A DNA stretch of 64,000 nucleotides from Prochlorococcus marinus (GTDB lineage: Bacteria > Cyanobacteriota > Cyanobacteriia > PCC-6307 > Cyanobiaceae), in NCBI RefSeq assembly GCF_001180245.1, contig NZ_CVSV01000131.1, forward strand, positions 124,001-188,000. The letters are read 5' to 3'. Within the stretch, counting starts at the first letter, position 1. Each line of letters opens with the position of its first letter. Of this stretch, positions 39,190 to 51,988 are shown one piece after another. The notes beneath the pieces are model-generated. The model saw only the letters and a list, made by a program, of their open reading frames with translations, was not told the origin of the DNA and made no database searches. The position numbers and the translations under genes are program-made.

Positions 39190-39918
39190 ATGCAAACTCT
39201 AGAATCAAATAAAAAAACTATTGATGAATCGATTAATCCGATTTCTTTAGATTTACCCGACTTCACTACAGATTCTTATAAGGATGCATACAGCAGAATT
39301 AATGCGATTGTTATAGAGGGAGAGCAAGAGGCTCATGATAATTACATCTCAATAGCAACTTTAATTCCAAATGAGTTAGAGGAATTAACTAAATTGGCGA
39401 GGATGGAAATGAAGCATAAAAAAGGCTTTACTGCTTGTGGAAGAAATTTAGGAGTAGTAGCTGATATGGATTTTGCTAAAAAATTCTTTTCTAAATTACA
39501 CGGTAATTTTCAAGTTGCTCTTGAAAAAGGAAATTTAACAACATGTCTTTTAATACAAGCAATCTTAATTGAAGCATTTGCAATTTCTGCTTATAACGTC
39601 TACATAAGAGTTGCGGATCCTTTTGCAAAAAAAATAACAGAGGGAGTGGTTAAAGATGAATATCTTCATTTAAATTACGGTCAAGAGTGGCTTAAAGAAA
39701 ATCTATCAACTTGTAAAGAGGAATTAATGGAAGCTAATAAGGTTAATCTTCCGTTAATTAAAAAGATGTTAGATGAAGTAGCAGATGACGCATCAGTTTT
39801 AGCTATGGACAGAGAAGAATTGATGGAAGAATTTATGATCGCTTATCAAGATACATTGATGGAAATAGGTCTCGATAATAGAGAAATTGCAAGAATGGCT
39901 ATGGCAGCTATCGTCTAA
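39190..39918 (+). CDS. ado: aldehyde-deformylating oxygenase (alkane synthesis)
   Basis: Converts fatty aldehydes (C16-C18) to n-alkanes plus formate, a ferritin-like di-iron enzyme in the cytoplasm. Counted from the ATG at 39190 (MQTLESNKK), the six iron ligands fall at E45, E73, H76, E128, E157 and H160, the same numbers as in the crystallised MIT9313 enzyme, which supports this start over the ATG nine codons upstream. 242 residues. It is followed by aar, its substrate supplier. Confidence 0.97.
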   Translation: MQTLESNKKTIDESINPISLDLPDFTTDSYKDAYSRINAIVIEGEQEAHDNYISIATLIPNELEELTKLARMEMKHKKGFTACGRNLGVVADMDFAKKFFSKLHGNFQVALEKGNLTTCLLIQAILIEAFAISAYNVYIRVADPFAKKITEGVVKDEYLHLNYGQEWLKENLSTCKEELMEANKVNLPLIKKMLDEVADDASVLAMDREELMEEFMIAYQDTLMEIGLDNREIARMAMAAIV

Positions 39919-40026
39919 TTACATTTCTAATTAATTAAGGCTTTTAATAATTAATCAAACCTATTTAAGTAGTTACCTCTGTGCTATTGTTCATAACATT
40001 GTATAGAAACCATTTATAAATTTTAA

Positions 40027-41067
40027 ATGTTTGGGTTAATAGGCCACTCAACCAGTTTTGAAGATGCAAAGAGAAAAGCTTCGATGCTAGGCTTTGATCA
40101 TATTGCTGATGGAGACTTGGATGTTTGGTGTACTGCTCCTCCTCAGCTTGTTGAAAATGTAGAAGTTAAGAGTGCAACTGGAATATCTATTGAAGGTTCT
40201 TATATAGATTCGTGCTTTGTTCCTGAAATGCTTTCTAGGTTTAAAACCGCTAGAAGAAAAGTACTAAATGCTATGGAACTAGCTCAGAAAAAAGGAATTA
40301 GTATTACCGCTTTAGGAGGATTTACTTCTATTATTTTTGAGAATTTTAATCTTCTACAGCATAAACAAATTAGAAATACTTCATTAGAGTGGGAAAGGTT
40401 TACTACTGGCAATACTCATACCGCCTGGGTTATTTGTAAGCAACTAGAAATAAATGCTCCTCGAATTGGGATAGACCTTAAAAAAGCAACTGTTGCTGTA
40501 ATTGGCGCTACAGGTGATATTGGTAGCGCTGTTTGTAGGTGGCTTATCAATAAAACTGGGATTTCAGAACTTCTTATGGTAGCAAGACAACAAGAGCCTC
40601 TGGCGCTGTTACAAAAAGAATTAGATGGTGGCACCATAACAAGTTTGGATGAGGCATTGCCTCAGGCGGATATTGTTGTGTGGGTAGCAAGTATGCCTAA
40701 AACTATTGAAATTGATACTGACAACTTAAAAAAACCATGTTTAATGATTGATGGAGGATACCCCAAAAATCTTGATGAGAAATTTCAGGGTGAAAATATT
40801 TATGTTTTAAAAGGAGGTATAGTAGAGTTTTTCAATGATATTGGTTGGAATATGATGGAACTTGCGGAAATGCAAAACCCTCAGCGAGAGATGTTTGCTT
40901 GCTTTGCAGAAGCTATGATTTTAGAATTTGAAAAGTGTCATACAAACTTTAGTTGGGGAAGAAATAACATTTCCCTTGAAAAGATGGAATTTATTGGAGC
41001 AGCTTCTTTAAAGCATGGTTTTTCCGCCATTGGACTTGATAAGCAGCCTAAAGTATTAACTGTCTAA
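40027..41067 (+). CDS. aar: acyl-ACP reductase (fatty aldehyde-forming)
   Basis: Reduces long-chain acyl-ACP to the aldehyde used by Ado. The 346-residue protein has the typical start [18 protein letters not shown], the glycine-rich NADPH loop [18 protein letters not shown] (about 157-174) and the C-terminal [17 protein letters not shown]. The active-site cysteine sits in the segment [24 protein letters not shown] region. It is followed by accA after three bases. Confidence 0.97.
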   Translation: MFGLIGHSTSFEDAKRKASMLGFDHIADGDLDVWCTAPPQLVENVEVKSATGISIEGSYIDSCFVPEMLSRFKTARRKVLNAMELAQKKGISITALGGFTSIIFENFNLLQHKQIRNTSLEWERFTTGNTHTAWVICKQLEINAPRIGIDLKKATVAVIGATGDIGSAVCRWLINKTGISELLMVARQQEPLALLQKELDGGTITSLDEALPQADIVVWVASMPKTIEIDTDNLKKPCLMIDGGYPKNLDEKFQGENIYVLKGGIVEFFNDIGWNMMELAEMQNPQREMFACFAEAMILEFEKCHTNFSWGRNNISLEKMEFIGAASLKHGFSAIGLDKQPKVLTV

Positions 41068-41070
41068 ATC

Positions 41071-42078
41071 ATGGCTAAACGTTACCTTCTTGATTTTGAA
41101 AAGCCTCTTGTTGAACTTGAGAAGCAGATAGAGCAAATTAAAGAATTAGCTCGAGATTCAGAGGTAGATGTTAGTCAACAGCTACTACAGCTTGAAACCT
41201 TAGCTGCTAGAAGAAGAGAAGAAATATTTAAATCTCTCACCCCTGCTCAAAAGATTCAGGTAGCTAGACATCCTCAAAGACCAAGTACTTTGGACTTTGT
41301 TCAAATGTTTTGTGATGACTGGATCGAATTACATGGAGACAGAAATGGTGGCGATGATATGGCATTAATCGGGGGGATAGGTTCGATAAATAATAGACCA
41401 GTGTTGATGTTAGGGCATCAAAAAGGAAGAGATACAAAAGAAAATGTAGTAAGAAACTTTGGGATGGCAAAACCAGGCGGTTACAGAAAAGCTCTCAGAT
41501 TAATGCAGCATGCAAATAGATTCGCTTTGCCAATTCTTACATTTATTGATACTCCAGGAGCTTATGCTGGTTTACAAGCTGAAGAACAAGGTCAAGGTGA
41601 AGCCATTGCAAGAAACCTTCGAGAGATGTTTGGATTGAAAGTTCCAATTGTTGCTACTGTCATCGGAGAAGGAGGTTCAGGAGGCGCACTTGGAATAGGT
41701 GTCGCCGATAGGTTACTAATGTTTGAACACAGTGTTTACACGGTTGCTAGTCCAGAAGCATGTGCATCAATTTTGTGGAGAGATTCTGCGAAGGCACCAG
41801 AAGCGGCATCAGCACTTAAAATTACAGGCAAAGATTTACTTAAATTAGGTATTATAGATGAGGTTTTACCAGAACCTTCTGGTGGGAATAATTGGGCTCC
41901 TTTAGATGCTGGTAACACACTAAAAGAGGCTATTGAGAAACACCTGAATGCTCTACTTCAAATGCCTGAAGACCAATTAATTGAGGAACGATACAAAAAG
42001 TTCAGGGTTTTAGGTAAATTTATCGAAGCAAATAATATTGAAGAGATTTATAGTGAAATCCCCCAAAAAACTGAATAA
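41071..42078 (+). CDS. accA: acetyl-CoA carboxylase carboxyltransferase subunit alpha
   Basis: Half of the carboxyltransferase making malonyl-CoA for fatty acids. The 335-residue protein has a coiled N-terminus ([20 protein letters not shown]), [32 protein letters not shown] and the oxyanion region [19 protein letters not shown]. The three-base gap from aar places fatty-acid precursor supply and hydrocarbon synthesis in one unit. Its end overlaps the predicted start of the following SDR gene. Confidence 0.97.
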   Translation: MAKRYLLDFEKPLVELEKQIEQIKELARDSEVDVSQQLLQLETLAARRREEIFKSLTPAQKIQVARHPQRPSTLDFVQMFCDDWIELHGDRNGGDDMALIGGIGSINNRPVLMLGHQKGRDTKENVVRNFGMAKPGGYRKALRLMQHANRFALPILTFIDTPGAYAGLQAEEQGQGEAIARNLREMFGLKVPIVATVIGEGGSGGALGIGVADRLLMFEHSVYTVASPEACASILWRDSAKAPEAASALKITGKDLLKLGIIDEVLPEPSGGNNWAPLDAGNTLKEAIEKHLNALLQMPEDQLIEERYKKFRVLGKFIEANNIEEIYSEIPQKTE

Positions 42079-42787
42079 CTTGAAACTAGCTTTTATAACG
42101 GGTGCTACGAAAGGTATTGGTAGATCTACCGCAATTACTTTTGCCAATGCTGGCTGGGATTTAATTTTACTCTCCAGGAATATGGATTTAATGGAGAAAC
42201 TAAAGAGCGAACTGTTGACCACTAAATCAAAAATTAACCTAGTAAAATGTGATTTAACTAATCCCCTAGAAATAGAGCATTGTGTTAAAGAGGCAATTGA
42301 GAAATATGGATGTCCTTCAGTCTTGATAAATAATGCCGGTTGCGCATTTAATAGCCCTTTAGTCGAAATGGAATTAGGTCAATGGGAACAAACTATTCAA
42401 ATAAACCTGACAAGTGTTTTTCAAATTTGTAGTTCAATAATTCCTCAAATGAGAAAAAATGGTGGTTTAGTTATTAATGTAAGTAGTCATGCCTCTTATA
42501 ATGCATTCTCCCAATGGGGAGCTTATTGTGTTTCAAAATCTGCATTAGCTATGTTTACTAAATGCTTGAGAGAGGAGGAGAGATCTAATTCAATAAGAGC
42601 TTGCACAATAACTCTTGGTTCAGTCAATACTCCTCTTTGGGACTCCGAATCAATCAATTCTGATTTTGATAGAAATTCTATGCTCTCCTCAAAGGAGGTA
42701 TCAGAAACTATTCTCTACATGGCTAATAAACCTCAATCACAATTGATTGAAGACTTGACTTTGATGCCTTCTGGCGGAGCCTTTTAA
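42053..42787 (+). CDS. short-chain dehydrogenase/reductase
   Basis: About 245 residues with the SDR hallmarks: [15 protein letters not shown] (TGxxxGxG), [16 protein letters not shown] and [11 protein letters not shown] (YxxxK). The C-terminus LMPSGGAF is unremarkable. Start choices are GTG 42053, overlapping accA by 26 bases, TTG 42038, or TTG 42080 just after the accA stop. GTG 42053 is a compromise. FabG-like activity is possible given the accA neighbour but not shown by sequence. Confidence 0.82.
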   Translation: MKSPKKLNNLKLAFITGATKGIGRSTAITFANAGWDLILLSRNMDLMEKLKSELLTTKSKINLVKCDLTNPLEIEHCVKEAIEKYGCPSVLINNAGCAFNSPLVEMELGQWEQTIQINLTSVFQICSSIIPQMRKNGGLVINVSSHASYNAFSQWGAYCVSKSALAMFTKCLREEERSNSIRACTITLGSVNTPLWDSESINSDFDRNSMLSSKEVSETILYMANKPQSQLIEDLTLMPSGGAF

Positions 42788-42940
42788 ACATTCTGTTTAT
42801 CTGATTAATCTTAAAACAGTGATTTTTTTTAGTACTATTAGAACCCGATTGAACAAGAGAATGTGATATAGTATATGAGCAATTAAGCTTTAGGAAGATA
42901 CAGTAAATTAAGTTGCATACTATTTTCTGTTTAGAATTTT

Positions 42941-43681
42941 ATGACCTCTACATTACCCAACGATAATATTAGAAACTTTGACGACCAGATTACTAATAAA
43001 CTAATTTCTGAAATTATAAGAGACAGAATTAAGAATTCTGGTACAAGATTTAGTGCGAACGATAACATTTCTGATTTTATAAATCCTGGTGAATTAGAAA
43101 TTTTAGAAAAAGAAGTAGCCTCAAGAGTTAAAGACCTACTAAAGTCCCTCGTAATTGATGTTGAGAATGATCATAATACTCAAGAAACTGCTGAGAGAGT
43201 TTCCAAAATGTATCTAAACGAAGTTTTCAAAGGCAGATATCATGAACAACCTAAAGTTACAAGTTTTCCTAATGACAAGAATCTTGATGAAATTTATACA
43301 GTTGGTCCAATTTCGGTCAGATCTGCATGTTCACATCACTTAGTACCAATTTTAGGAGAGTGTTGGATAGGTATTAAACCTGGAAATAAAGTCATAGGAC
43401 TTTCAAAATTTGCGAGAGTTGCTGATTGGGTTTTTTCAAGACCCCATATTCAGGAAGAAGCTGTAATGATCCTTGCAGATGAAATTGAAAAACTTTGCGA
43501 ACCTAAAGGTTTAGGCATTATTGTAAAGGCCCAACATTATTGTATGAAGTGGAGGGGAGTCAAAGAACCAAATACAAGCATGATTAATTCTGTTGTGAGA
43601 GGCGATTTTAGACACGATTTAAGTTTAAAACAAGAATTTTTTGAGCTTGTAAAACAGCAGTCCGCTACTAATAATTACTAA
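42941..43681 (+). CDS. folE: GTP cyclohydrolase I
   Basis: First step from GTP to folate and other pterins. The 246-residue protein has a variable N-terminal 60 residues, then TAERVSKMYLNEVFKGRY, the zinc ligands in RSACSHHLVPILGECWIGI and QHYCMKWRGVKEP. It ends four bases into the convergent trpF gene. A 153-base gap precedes it. Confidence 0.96.
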   Translation: MTSTLPNDNIRNFDDQITNKLISEIIRDRIKNSGTRFSANDNISDFINPGELEILEKEVASRVKDLLKSLVIDVENDHNTQETAERVSKMYLNEVFKGRYHEQPKVTSFPNDKNLDEIYTVGPISVRSACSHHLVPILGECWIGIKPGNKVIGLSKFARVADWVFSRPHIQEEAVMILADEIEKLCEPKGLGIIVKAQHYCMKWRGVKEPNTSMINSVVRGDFRHDLSLKQEFFELVKQQSATNNY

Positions 43682-44349
43682 AATCTTTTTAACAACTTAA
43701 AAAGATTCTCTGTTTTTTTTATATCTTTTAAACCTGGAGATATTTCAATACTACTTGAAATATCTAACCCATCTGGTTTGAAGTCAGTAAAGATTTCATC
43801 AATCCATTCAATTGATATTCCACCTGCCAACAACCATGGTTTGCTAAATTGCAAATTCTTTAGATAAATAGAATTTATTTTTTTCCCTGAACCTCCATAA
43901 GTTTCTTTATTCCAAGAATCAAGTAGTATCGCATCTACAAAATCTTCAAAAGGTTTTATTTTATCTATGTCCTTTTCCGTTTTTATTCTGAAAGCCTTCC
44001 ATAGGCCAATATGGGGGATTTTTTCCCTTATTTCTTTGCAATAATCAATATCTTCATCTCCATGTAATTGAATGATAGTTTCACTTGGTTTGCCTAAGAA
44101 GTTTTTGATAATTAAATCTATAGGACAATTTTGCACAACAGTTACTCTATCGATTTTTGGATAAAAGTTTTCTAGGGTTTTAAATATTTTTTTCTTAATT
44201 TCAGCTGATACATACCTTGGCGACTCTTCAACCGAAATAATGCCAATAGCATTCGCTCCTAATTTAGCGACTTGAAGAGCTTGTTCTTCAGAAGTTAGTC
44301 CACAAATTTTAACTAAAGGATTAGTCTTGGGCATATCATTATCCTGCAT
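43678..44349 (-). CDS. trpF: phosphoribosylanthranilate isomerase
   Basis: Amadori rearrangement step in tryptophan synthesis. The (beta/alpha)8 protein of 223 residues begins with LVKICGLTSEEQALQVAKLGA (catalytic Cys), and has TVVQNCPIDLI, QLHGDE, the catalytic Asp in AILLDSW and LAGGIS. The start may be ATG 44349 or the second ATG five codons later (44334). It overlaps folE tail-to-tail by four bases. Confidence 0.94.
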   Translation of the reverse strand: MQDNDMPKTNPLVKICGLTSEEQALQVAKLGANAIGIISVEESPRYVSAEIKKKIFKTLENFYPKIDRVTVVQNCPIDLIIKNFLGKPSETIIQLHGDEDIDYCKEIREKIPHIGLWKAFRIKTEKDIDKIKPFEDFVDAILLDSWNKETYGGSGKKINSIYLKNLQFSKPWLLAGGISIEWIDEIFTDFKPDGLDISSSIEISPGLKDIKKTENLFKLLKRF

Positions 44350-44389
44350 GTAAGATTAATATTATTGCTAAATATAGCGGAGATTATTT

Positions 44390-45613
44390 TTGAGAAGTTG
44401 GCAAATTTTTAAAATATGGGGAATTCCCTTTAAAGTTCATCCCTATTGGTTTGTTATTCTCTTTTTATTCTCATGGAGTATTAGTAATCAGGTAAATTTA
44501 TCTTCTGGCGATATCTACAATAATAAAGAAGCTTGGATTATAGGGTTTTTAACGTCTTTTTTCTTATTATCTTCAATTATTTTTCATGAGGTTTTTCATA
44601 CTTTTGTTTCACTTAATCAGGGTGTAAAAATAAAAAAAATTACTTTTTATTTTTTAGGAGCAATTTTACAAATAGATAAGTATTGTCAAACTGCTTTAGG
44701 TAATATAAAAATTGCAATTGTAAGACCTCTTTTGTGTTTCGCTACAGCATTTATCTTACTTTTAATTTCTAATAACAGTGCATCTCAGGAACAAATAGCA
44801 ATTAATGTAATTTCAAGAGTAGGTATATTTAATTTATTCTTAGGCTTCTTAAATTTGATTCCAATTGGTTCTTTGGATGGAGGGAATTTATTAAAAAGTA
44901 TTATTTGGCATTTCTCAGGCAGTAAAAATAAAGGAAGAAATTTCCTCAATAAAGTAAATTTATTTTTATCTTTTTTTGTTTTATTTTTTGGAATAATTTG
45001 TTTATTTAGATTTAACTTTTACTTTGGTTTTATTCTTTCTTTTTTGGGCTTATTTGGAATTAATTCTTCAAAATCTGAAAGTCAATTTTTTAAAATTGAA
45101 AATATACTTAAATTTAGTAAAGTTTCTGAGATCAAATTAAAACCTTTAAGGAAAATTGAATATGATTCAAATTTCTCAGAATTTAATAAGTTAATAAAAA
45201 ATAAGAAGGATGCATCGGATAAATATTTTTTTGTTACTAAAAATGGTAGGTGGACCGGTTTTGTTGATGAGAATATTTTAAAAACTGTTTCCTTGAAAAA
45301 ATGGGAACAGAACTTTGTTGGAGATTTTAAGAAACCAATCGATAGTTTTGAAAGTGTATCTTATAACGATAAATTATGGATAACTATAGAAGCACTTGAA
45401 GAAACAAATGAAGGTTATTTATTGGTTCTAAATGCTGCAAATATCCCTTTGGGGATAATCGATAGGTCAAAAATTGGAAACTTTGTCTTGAATAAATTAG
45501 GTTTTAATTTGCCTTCAGATATTATTAACAAATTAAACTTTAAAAATAATTATCCCTTAGGAATTGAATTACCGAGAATAATTAATTCAATGAAGCAGAA
45601 AGGAGATCTTTAA
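44390..45613 (+). CDS. site-2 protease family (M50) membrane metalloprotease with CBS-like tail
   Basis: 407 residues. The zinc motif HEVFH is at residues 66-70 inside a membrane helix, and the third ligand lies in SLDGGNLLK (D163). Several membrane helices span about 12-225. The C-terminal about 150 residues resemble a degenerate CBS pair, common in group III S2P proteins of cyanobacteria. These enzymes cleave membrane-tethered factors; the substrate is unknown. Start TTG at 44390, divergent from trpF. Confidence 0.85.
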   Translation: MRSWQIFKIWGIPFKVHPYWFVILFLFSWSISNQVNLSSGDIYNNKEAWIIGFLTSFFLLSSIIFHEVFHTFVSLNQGVKIKKITFYFLGAILQIDKYCQTALGNIKIAIVRPLLCFATAFILLLISNNSASQEQIAINVISRVGIFNLFLGFLNLIPIGSLDGGNLLKSIIWHFSGSKNKGRNFLNKVNLFLSFFVLFFGIICLFRFNFYFGFILSFLGLFGINSSKSESQFFKIENILKFSKVSEIKLKPLRKIEYDSNFSEFNKLIKNKKDASDKYFFVTKNGRWTGFVDENILKTVSLKKWEQNFVGDFKKPIDSFESVSYNDKLWITIEALEETNEGYLLVLNAANIPLGIIDRSKIGNFVLNKLGFNLPSDIINKLNFKNNYPLGIELPRIINSMKQKGDL

Positions 45614-45635
45614 TAATTCTTGCCATTAAAAATTT

Positions 45636-46364
45636 CTATTTTTTATTATCTATGGCAATATTTTTGAAAGTTATATTTGATTTATTTTCCAGGAATGAAT
45701 TTCTCAAATGTTGAACTATTTCATCATTTGTTAATTTTAAATTTATTTTTGGTGGAGCTTCTTCTTTGAATAATTTGAACCACAAATCTCTTGAAGGATT
45801 AGTTTGAATTTCTCCATGTTGAAGGAATGCACCTTTTTTACGAAATTGAGCACTACCTATTCTCTTAAACCCATCCTGATCAACCAAATCGGAAATTAAT
45901 GAAGTCCCAAAACAATTCGTTTTAATACTTGATTTTCGTAAATTACCATATTGTAAGTTTAGACCTAATTCTCCAAAACTTTTAATTAACCAATTATTAA
46001 CCATTTCATAACTTAAGACTTTATAGTAAGTTTTTTTAAATGTTAATGCATATGTTATGCCTCCTGAATGCAGAACAGCTCCCCCTCCAGAGGGACGTCT
46101 AACAATATTAATTTCCCCATTTGATAATAAATTTTTCCAATGAAGAGGAATTTCCTTTTGGTGAAAGCCAATTGATAGCCAATCCCCAGTCCAATAGTAG
46201 AACCTTAATGTGAGAATTATTTCGGGATTCGAAATTGTCTGATCTAAAGAATTTAAATCTAAAGCCATTTGATCAAATCCAGGTAAATTATTTGTTGAAA
46301 AAATTAAAGCCTGATTTCCAATTCCCAAAATTAACTTTGTAGGTTTATATATGATAATTTTCAA
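45636..46364 (-). CDS. LipM-like octanoyltransferase / lipoate ligase A family protein
   Basis: 242 residues of the biotin/lipoyl transferase fold: [48 protein letters not shown] and [18 protein letters not shown]. The cysteine C151 and lysine K167 align with the catalytic pair of LipM-type octanoyltransferases, pointing to lipoyl-group assembly on 2-oxoacid dehydrogenases or GcvH. The start TTG at 46364 gives a plausible N-terminus, but others are possible. Converges with the site-2 protease. Confidence 0.8.
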   Translation of the reverse strand: MKIIIYKPTKLILGIGNQALIFSTNNLPGFDQMALDLNSLDQTISNPEIILTLRFYYWTGDWLSIGFHQKEIPLHWKNLLSNGEINIVRRPSGGGAVLHSGGITYALTFKKTYYKVLSYEMVNNWLIKSFGELGLNLQYGNLRKSSIKTNCFGTSLISDLVDQDGFKRIGSAQFRKKGAFLQHGEIQTNPSRDLWFKLFKEEAPPKINLKLTNDEIVQHLRNSFLENKSNITFKNIAIDNKK

Positions 46365-46465
46365 TAAATTTTTTCTTTCAATTTGTTAATTACGTAACAT
46401 CATTTTGTAATAGTGTTTCAAATCTTCTCTTTTCGGTGGAGAATATAGAAAATAATTTTTTTACC

Positions 46466-46570
46466 ATGGAGCCAACTCAAACAATAAATCTTATTGCATT
46501 AAGCCTCATAGTTGTTATGCATGCAGGAGTTTTAGCATTAAGACTAGGAATTAGTTTAGGTAGGAACTAA
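46466..46570 (+). CDS. psaM: photosystem I reaction-centre subunit XII (PsaM)
   Basis: A 34-residue single-helix thylakoid protein starting [17 protein letters not shown] and ending [10 protein letters not shown], closely matching cyanobacterial PsaM. It is a peripheral PSI subunit near the trimer interface. It is too short for routine gene finding but the match to the family is clear over its whole length. It lies divergent from the LipM-like gene. Confidence 0.93.
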   Translation: MEPTQTINLIALSLIVVMHAGVLALRLGISLGRN

Positions 46571-46655
46571 ATTCTATTAGAAAATTTAAAATTTATAAGG
46601 TAATAATAAAGTAAGACTGAATTGATTTATTCAGTAAAAATATCAATTACTTAAT

Positions 46656-47003
46656 TTGTCAAAATCTTTTTATAAAAATAGTATTTTATTCAAAAAATAT
46701 TTTGGGTCTGTATTTCTAAAAAGACAACAGAAACAGGATAATTTTGTATCATTGATTTTTTTAATTATAAAAATTAGCTTTTCCCTTTTAGCAATAATAA
46801 GCCTGATTAAGCTTGGCTATAGTTCTAAAGTAAGGTTGACCAGATTAAGGGAAATTGAAGAATCATTTTTATACGAAAAATATAGATTTAATCTTTTAAA
46901 AGATAAGTTTGATGATTTATTCTCTTATGAAGGTGCGCAAAGATTTATGAAGGATCAGGATCAAATAATTTCTAGGGACATTATCAGAGTAATATGGCGT
47001 TGA
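46656..47003 (+). CDS. small membrane protein between psaM and por, unknown
   Basis: 115 residues, TTG start. A basic N-terminus (about 1-28), one membrane helix (about 30-52, LIFLIIKISFSLLAIISLI), then a charged helical C-terminal region (RLTRLREIEESFLYEKYRFNLLKDKFDDLF) likely to form a coiled coil. No family recognised. Lies between two photosynthesis genes on the same strand, which is the only hint of function. Confidence 0.6.
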   Translation: MSKSFYKNSILFKKYFGSVFLKRQQKQDNFVSLIFLIIKISFSLLAIISLIKLGYSSKVRLTRLREIEESFLYEKYRFNLLKDKFDDLFSYEGAQRFMKDQDQIISRDIIRVIWR

Positions 47004-47057
47004 TAAGGATGATCTTGAATCATCCTACTTTTCATTCTTCAATTAACTTTTTTGCTA

Positions 47058-48062
47058 GTGAGTAAGAACATTAAGGGTTTAGTTCTAATAACAGGAACAA
47101 CTTCAGGCGTTGGATTAAATACTCTAAAACCTCTTTTAAGATTTGGATGGGAGGTCATAGCAGTAAATCGATCAAATAAAAGAGCTATAAAAATAGCTGA
47201 GGAATTCTTGACAAAAGAGGAAGTTGAAAATGTTCACTTTATAGAAATAGATCTTTCTAACTTGAATGATGTGAGAAAAGGTTGCGATGAAATATTAGAA
47301 AGATTTAAGAAGCCAATAAATTCTCTTATTTGTAATGCAGCAGTTTATAAACCGAGACTAAAGAGACCTGAAAGGTCTGCTCAGGGATTTGAAAACTCTA
47401 TGGCAGTAAATCATTTTGGGCATTTTCTTATGATAAACCTACTTATGGAAAATATTTTATCTTCTGAAAGAGAAATTGTTTTAAATGGCAAATTAACTGT
47501 ATTCAAGCCAAGGATTACAGTATTAGGGACTGTTACGGCTAATTATTCAGAACTTGGAGGAAGGATTCCTATTCCTGCTCCAGCTGATTTGGGAGATTTA
47601 TCTGGATTCAAAAATGGTTTCTTATCTCCAATAAGTATGGCTAATGGAAAGAAATTTAAACCTGGTAAAGCTTATAAGGATAGTAAACTTTGCAATATGG
47701 TGACCGTTCAGGAATTATCAAAAAGATATCCTGAAGAGAAGATTATTGTAAATTCTCTATATCCTGGATGTGTTGCTGATACAAAACTTTTTAGAGATAC
47801 ACCTTGGTTATTTAGATTCCTTTTCCCGATATTTCAAAAATTCATAACAAAAGGATATGTTTCACAAAGACTGGCAGGAGAGAGAGTCGCTAAAGTGGCA
47901 ACTTATAAAGAATTTGCTAAACCATCAGTCCATTGGAGCTGGGGAAATCGTCAGAAAACTGGTAGAAAAGCTTTTTCTCAAAAGTTGTCAAAAAGAATAA
48001 TTGATACGAAGACCTCTCAACAAACATATGATTTAACACGCCAATTGGTTGGATTAGAGTAA
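47058..48062 (+). CDS. por: light-dependent protochlorophyllide oxidoreductase
   Basis: Photoenzyme reducing protochlorophyllide to chlorophyllide with NADPH. It is an SDR with VLITGTTSGVGLNTL, NAAVY, the catalytic AYKDSKLCN (Tyr and Lys) and the POR-specific insert near residues 160-205. Start: GTG at 47058 (SKNIKGLVLITG) fits the family; a TTG two codons upstream is also in frame. It converges with chlL, part of the light-independent enzyme. Confidence 0.96.
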   Translation: MSKNIKGLVLITGTTSGVGLNTLKPLLRFGWEVIAVNRSNKRAIKIAEEFLTKEEVENVHFIEIDLSNLNDVRKGCDEILERFKKPINSLICNAAVYKPRLKRPERSAQGFENSMAVNHFGHFLMINLLMENILSSEREIVLNGKLTVFKPRITVLGTVTANYSELGGRIPIPAPADLGDLSGFKNGFLSPISMANGKKFKPGKAYKDSKLCNMVTVQELSKRYPEEKIIVNSLYPGCVADTKLFRDTPWLFRFLFPIFQKFITKGYVSQRLAGERVAKVATYKEFAKPSVHWSWGNRQKTGRKAFSQKLSKRIIDTKTSQQTYDLTRQLVGLE

Positions 48063-48068
48063 TTTAGA

Positions 48069-48956
<888 letters not shown>

Positions 48957-48997
48957 TTAAAGCATAAAACACATTATTATTTATATTCTTGCAGCGC

Positions 48998-49036
48998 AAA
49001 TACACATGAAATATGTTTCTAAACAAATATGTATTT
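48998..49036. promoter_or_regulatory. inverted repeat in the chlB-chlL gap
   Basis: AAATACACAT (48998-49007) and ATATGTATTT (49027-49036) match in 9 of 10 positions, about 45 bases upstream of the chlL start. It may be an operator or leader hairpin for chlL. Confidence 0.35.
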
Positions 49037-49100
49037 AATTGTATTAAAAGCCGGAAATTTGTTCTTATAACTGAATTTTTAGGATTAAATCTATTAGATT

Positions 49101-49118
49101 ATGAGTGGAAATACTCAT
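49101..49118. other. short hairpin after chlB
   Basis: ATGAGT-GGAAAT-ACTCAT, a six-base stem with a six-base loop, 28 bases after the chlB stop. It could stabilise the chlNB transcript 3' end. No T-run follows, so a terminator role is doubtful. Confidence 0.35.
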
Positions 49119-49145
49119 GACTTAATTTTAGTTTATTAGTAAAAA

Positions 49146-50717
49146 CTAACTGAAATATGCTTTGGCATCGTAAAGAGTTTCATCGCTTATCTCTGGAATT
49201 CCTCTCAAGATTGCATATTTTTCAGTATTTGTTTTAACTTTACCTCTTACAAAAAATGGAACTTTTGTTAATTCAGCTCTACCAGATTCAGTCCATATAA
49301 TTCCTTCTTTACTATTTTTTTCTTTTTTTTCGTCAGAATTTAAAATGTTATTTGTGTTTGTCGCTGTATGTCCCAAATGGCTTTGATGACCATCAACAAA
49401 CTCAAAGTCATGTTTGAACATATCAATAAGATGCTCTTCTAAGCCCATCATTAGGGGATGTACCCAGTCATCAAAAATCACATTTGCTCCCTCCCAGCCC
49501 ATTTGAGGGCTATATCTTGCAGGAACATCTTGAACATGCATTGGAGTACTAATTACTGAGCATGGAATGCCGAGTCTTTTTGCACTATGCCTTTCCATTT
49601 GGGTCCCTAAAACTAGTTCAGGGGCGGTTTTTTTCATGGCATCTTCCACTTCTAAATAATTGTTAGTTATCAGAGCCTCTAGATTTAGATCTTTTGCAGT
49701 TGCTCTTACTTGCCTGGCCATCTCCCTGCTGTAAGTTCCAAGACCCACAACTTCAAAACCCAATTCTTCCTTGGCAATTTTGGCTGCGGCAATTGCATGT
49801 GTTCCATCACCAAAAATAAAAACTCTTTTGCCAGTCAGATAATTTGAGTCAACTGATTTTGAGTACCAAGGAAGCTTTGATTTATTCTCTAATTCTTTTT
49901 TATTCGTCAAAGGAAGATCTAATTTCTTATGAACTTCATTTATAAATTCAGTTGTATTTTTTATTCCAATTGGAATAGTGTTTGTATATTCCATTCCAAA
50001 GTTCCGTTTAAGCCATTCGCATGATGCTTCCGCAATTTCTGGATAAAGACAAATATTTATTTCAGCATCAATTAGTCTTTTAATATCATCTGGACTAGCA
50101 CCTAATGGCGCAACTACGTTTGTATCTATTCCTTGCTCTGAAAGTATGCGTTGGATTTCGATTACATCATCTCTGCATCTAAATCCTAGTAATGAAGGGC
50201 CAAGTATATTAACTTTTGGTCTCCTACCTAATTCCCTCCACCTAAGGGGATTAATTTTGTCTGAAGAACTTACTTTTTCTTTTAAAAGGGTTCTTGTTAG
50301 TTGATAAAAGGTTTCTGACGCCCCCCAATTTTCTTTCTTGCTATAAGCAGGTAATTCAAGATTAACAATAGGCATATCAAACCCCATCCCTTTAGCAAGT
50401 GCTCCAGGTTGGTCTTGGATAAGTTCTGCTGTACAACTTTCTCCGACTAAAAGAGTTTTGGGTTTGAATCGTTCAACGGCTTCCTTGATATTTTTCTTCA
50501 CTAATTCTGCTGTATCGCCTCCAAGGTCTCTAGCCTGAAAAGTTGTATAAGTTACAGGAGGCCTTTGCCCCCTCCTCTCGATCATGGTAAAGAGAAGATC
50601 TGCATATGTATCTCCTTGGGGGGCATGAAGCACATAATGAATGTCTTTCATTGACGAGGCAATTCTCATAGCACCAACATGTGGTGGTCCTTCATACGTC
50701 CAAAGAGTTAATTCCAT
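49146..50717 (-). CDS. chlB: light-independent protochlorophyllide reductase, subunit B
   Basis: One of the two catalytic NifDK-like subunits. The 523-residue protein begins [20 protein letters not shown], contains [15 protein letters not shown] and [33 protein letters not shown], and ends with the DPOR C-terminal domain ([20 protein letters not shown]). It is five bases downstream of chlN and translated from the same mRNA. Confidence 0.97.
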   Translation of the reverse strand: MELTLWTYEGPPHVGAMRIASSMKDIHYVLHAPQGDTYADLLFTMIERRGQRPPVTYTTFQARDLGGDTAELVKKNIKEAVERFKPKTLLVGESCTAELIQDQPGALAKGMGFDMPIVNLELPAYSKKENWGASETFYQLTRTLLKEKVSSSDKINPLRWRELGRRPKVNILGPSLLGFRCRDDVIEIQRILSEQGIDTNVVAPLGASPDDIKRLIDAEINICLYPEIAEASCEWLKRNFGMEYTNTIPIGIKNTTEFINEVHKKLDLPLTNKKELENKSKLPWYSKSVDSNYLTGKRVFIFGDGTHAIAAAKIAKEELGFEVVGLGTYSREMARQVRATAKDLNLEALITNNYLEVEDAMKKTAPELVLGTQMERHSAKRLGIPCSVISTPMHVQDVPARYSPQMGWEGANVIFDDWVHPLMMGLEEHLIDMFKHDFEFVDGHQSHLGHTATNTNNILNSDEKKEKNSKEGIIWTESGRAELTKVPFFVRGKVKTNTEKYAILRGIPEISDETLYDAKAYFS

Positions 50718-50722
50718 AGTTT

Positions 50723-51988
<1,266 letters not shown>

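Noticed and set aside
46383..46413. GTTAATTACGTAAC upstream of psaM as an NtcA site or promoter
   Set aside because: It does not have the GTA-N8-TAC spacing, and the possible -35/-10 pair has a 19-base spacer with weak hexamers.
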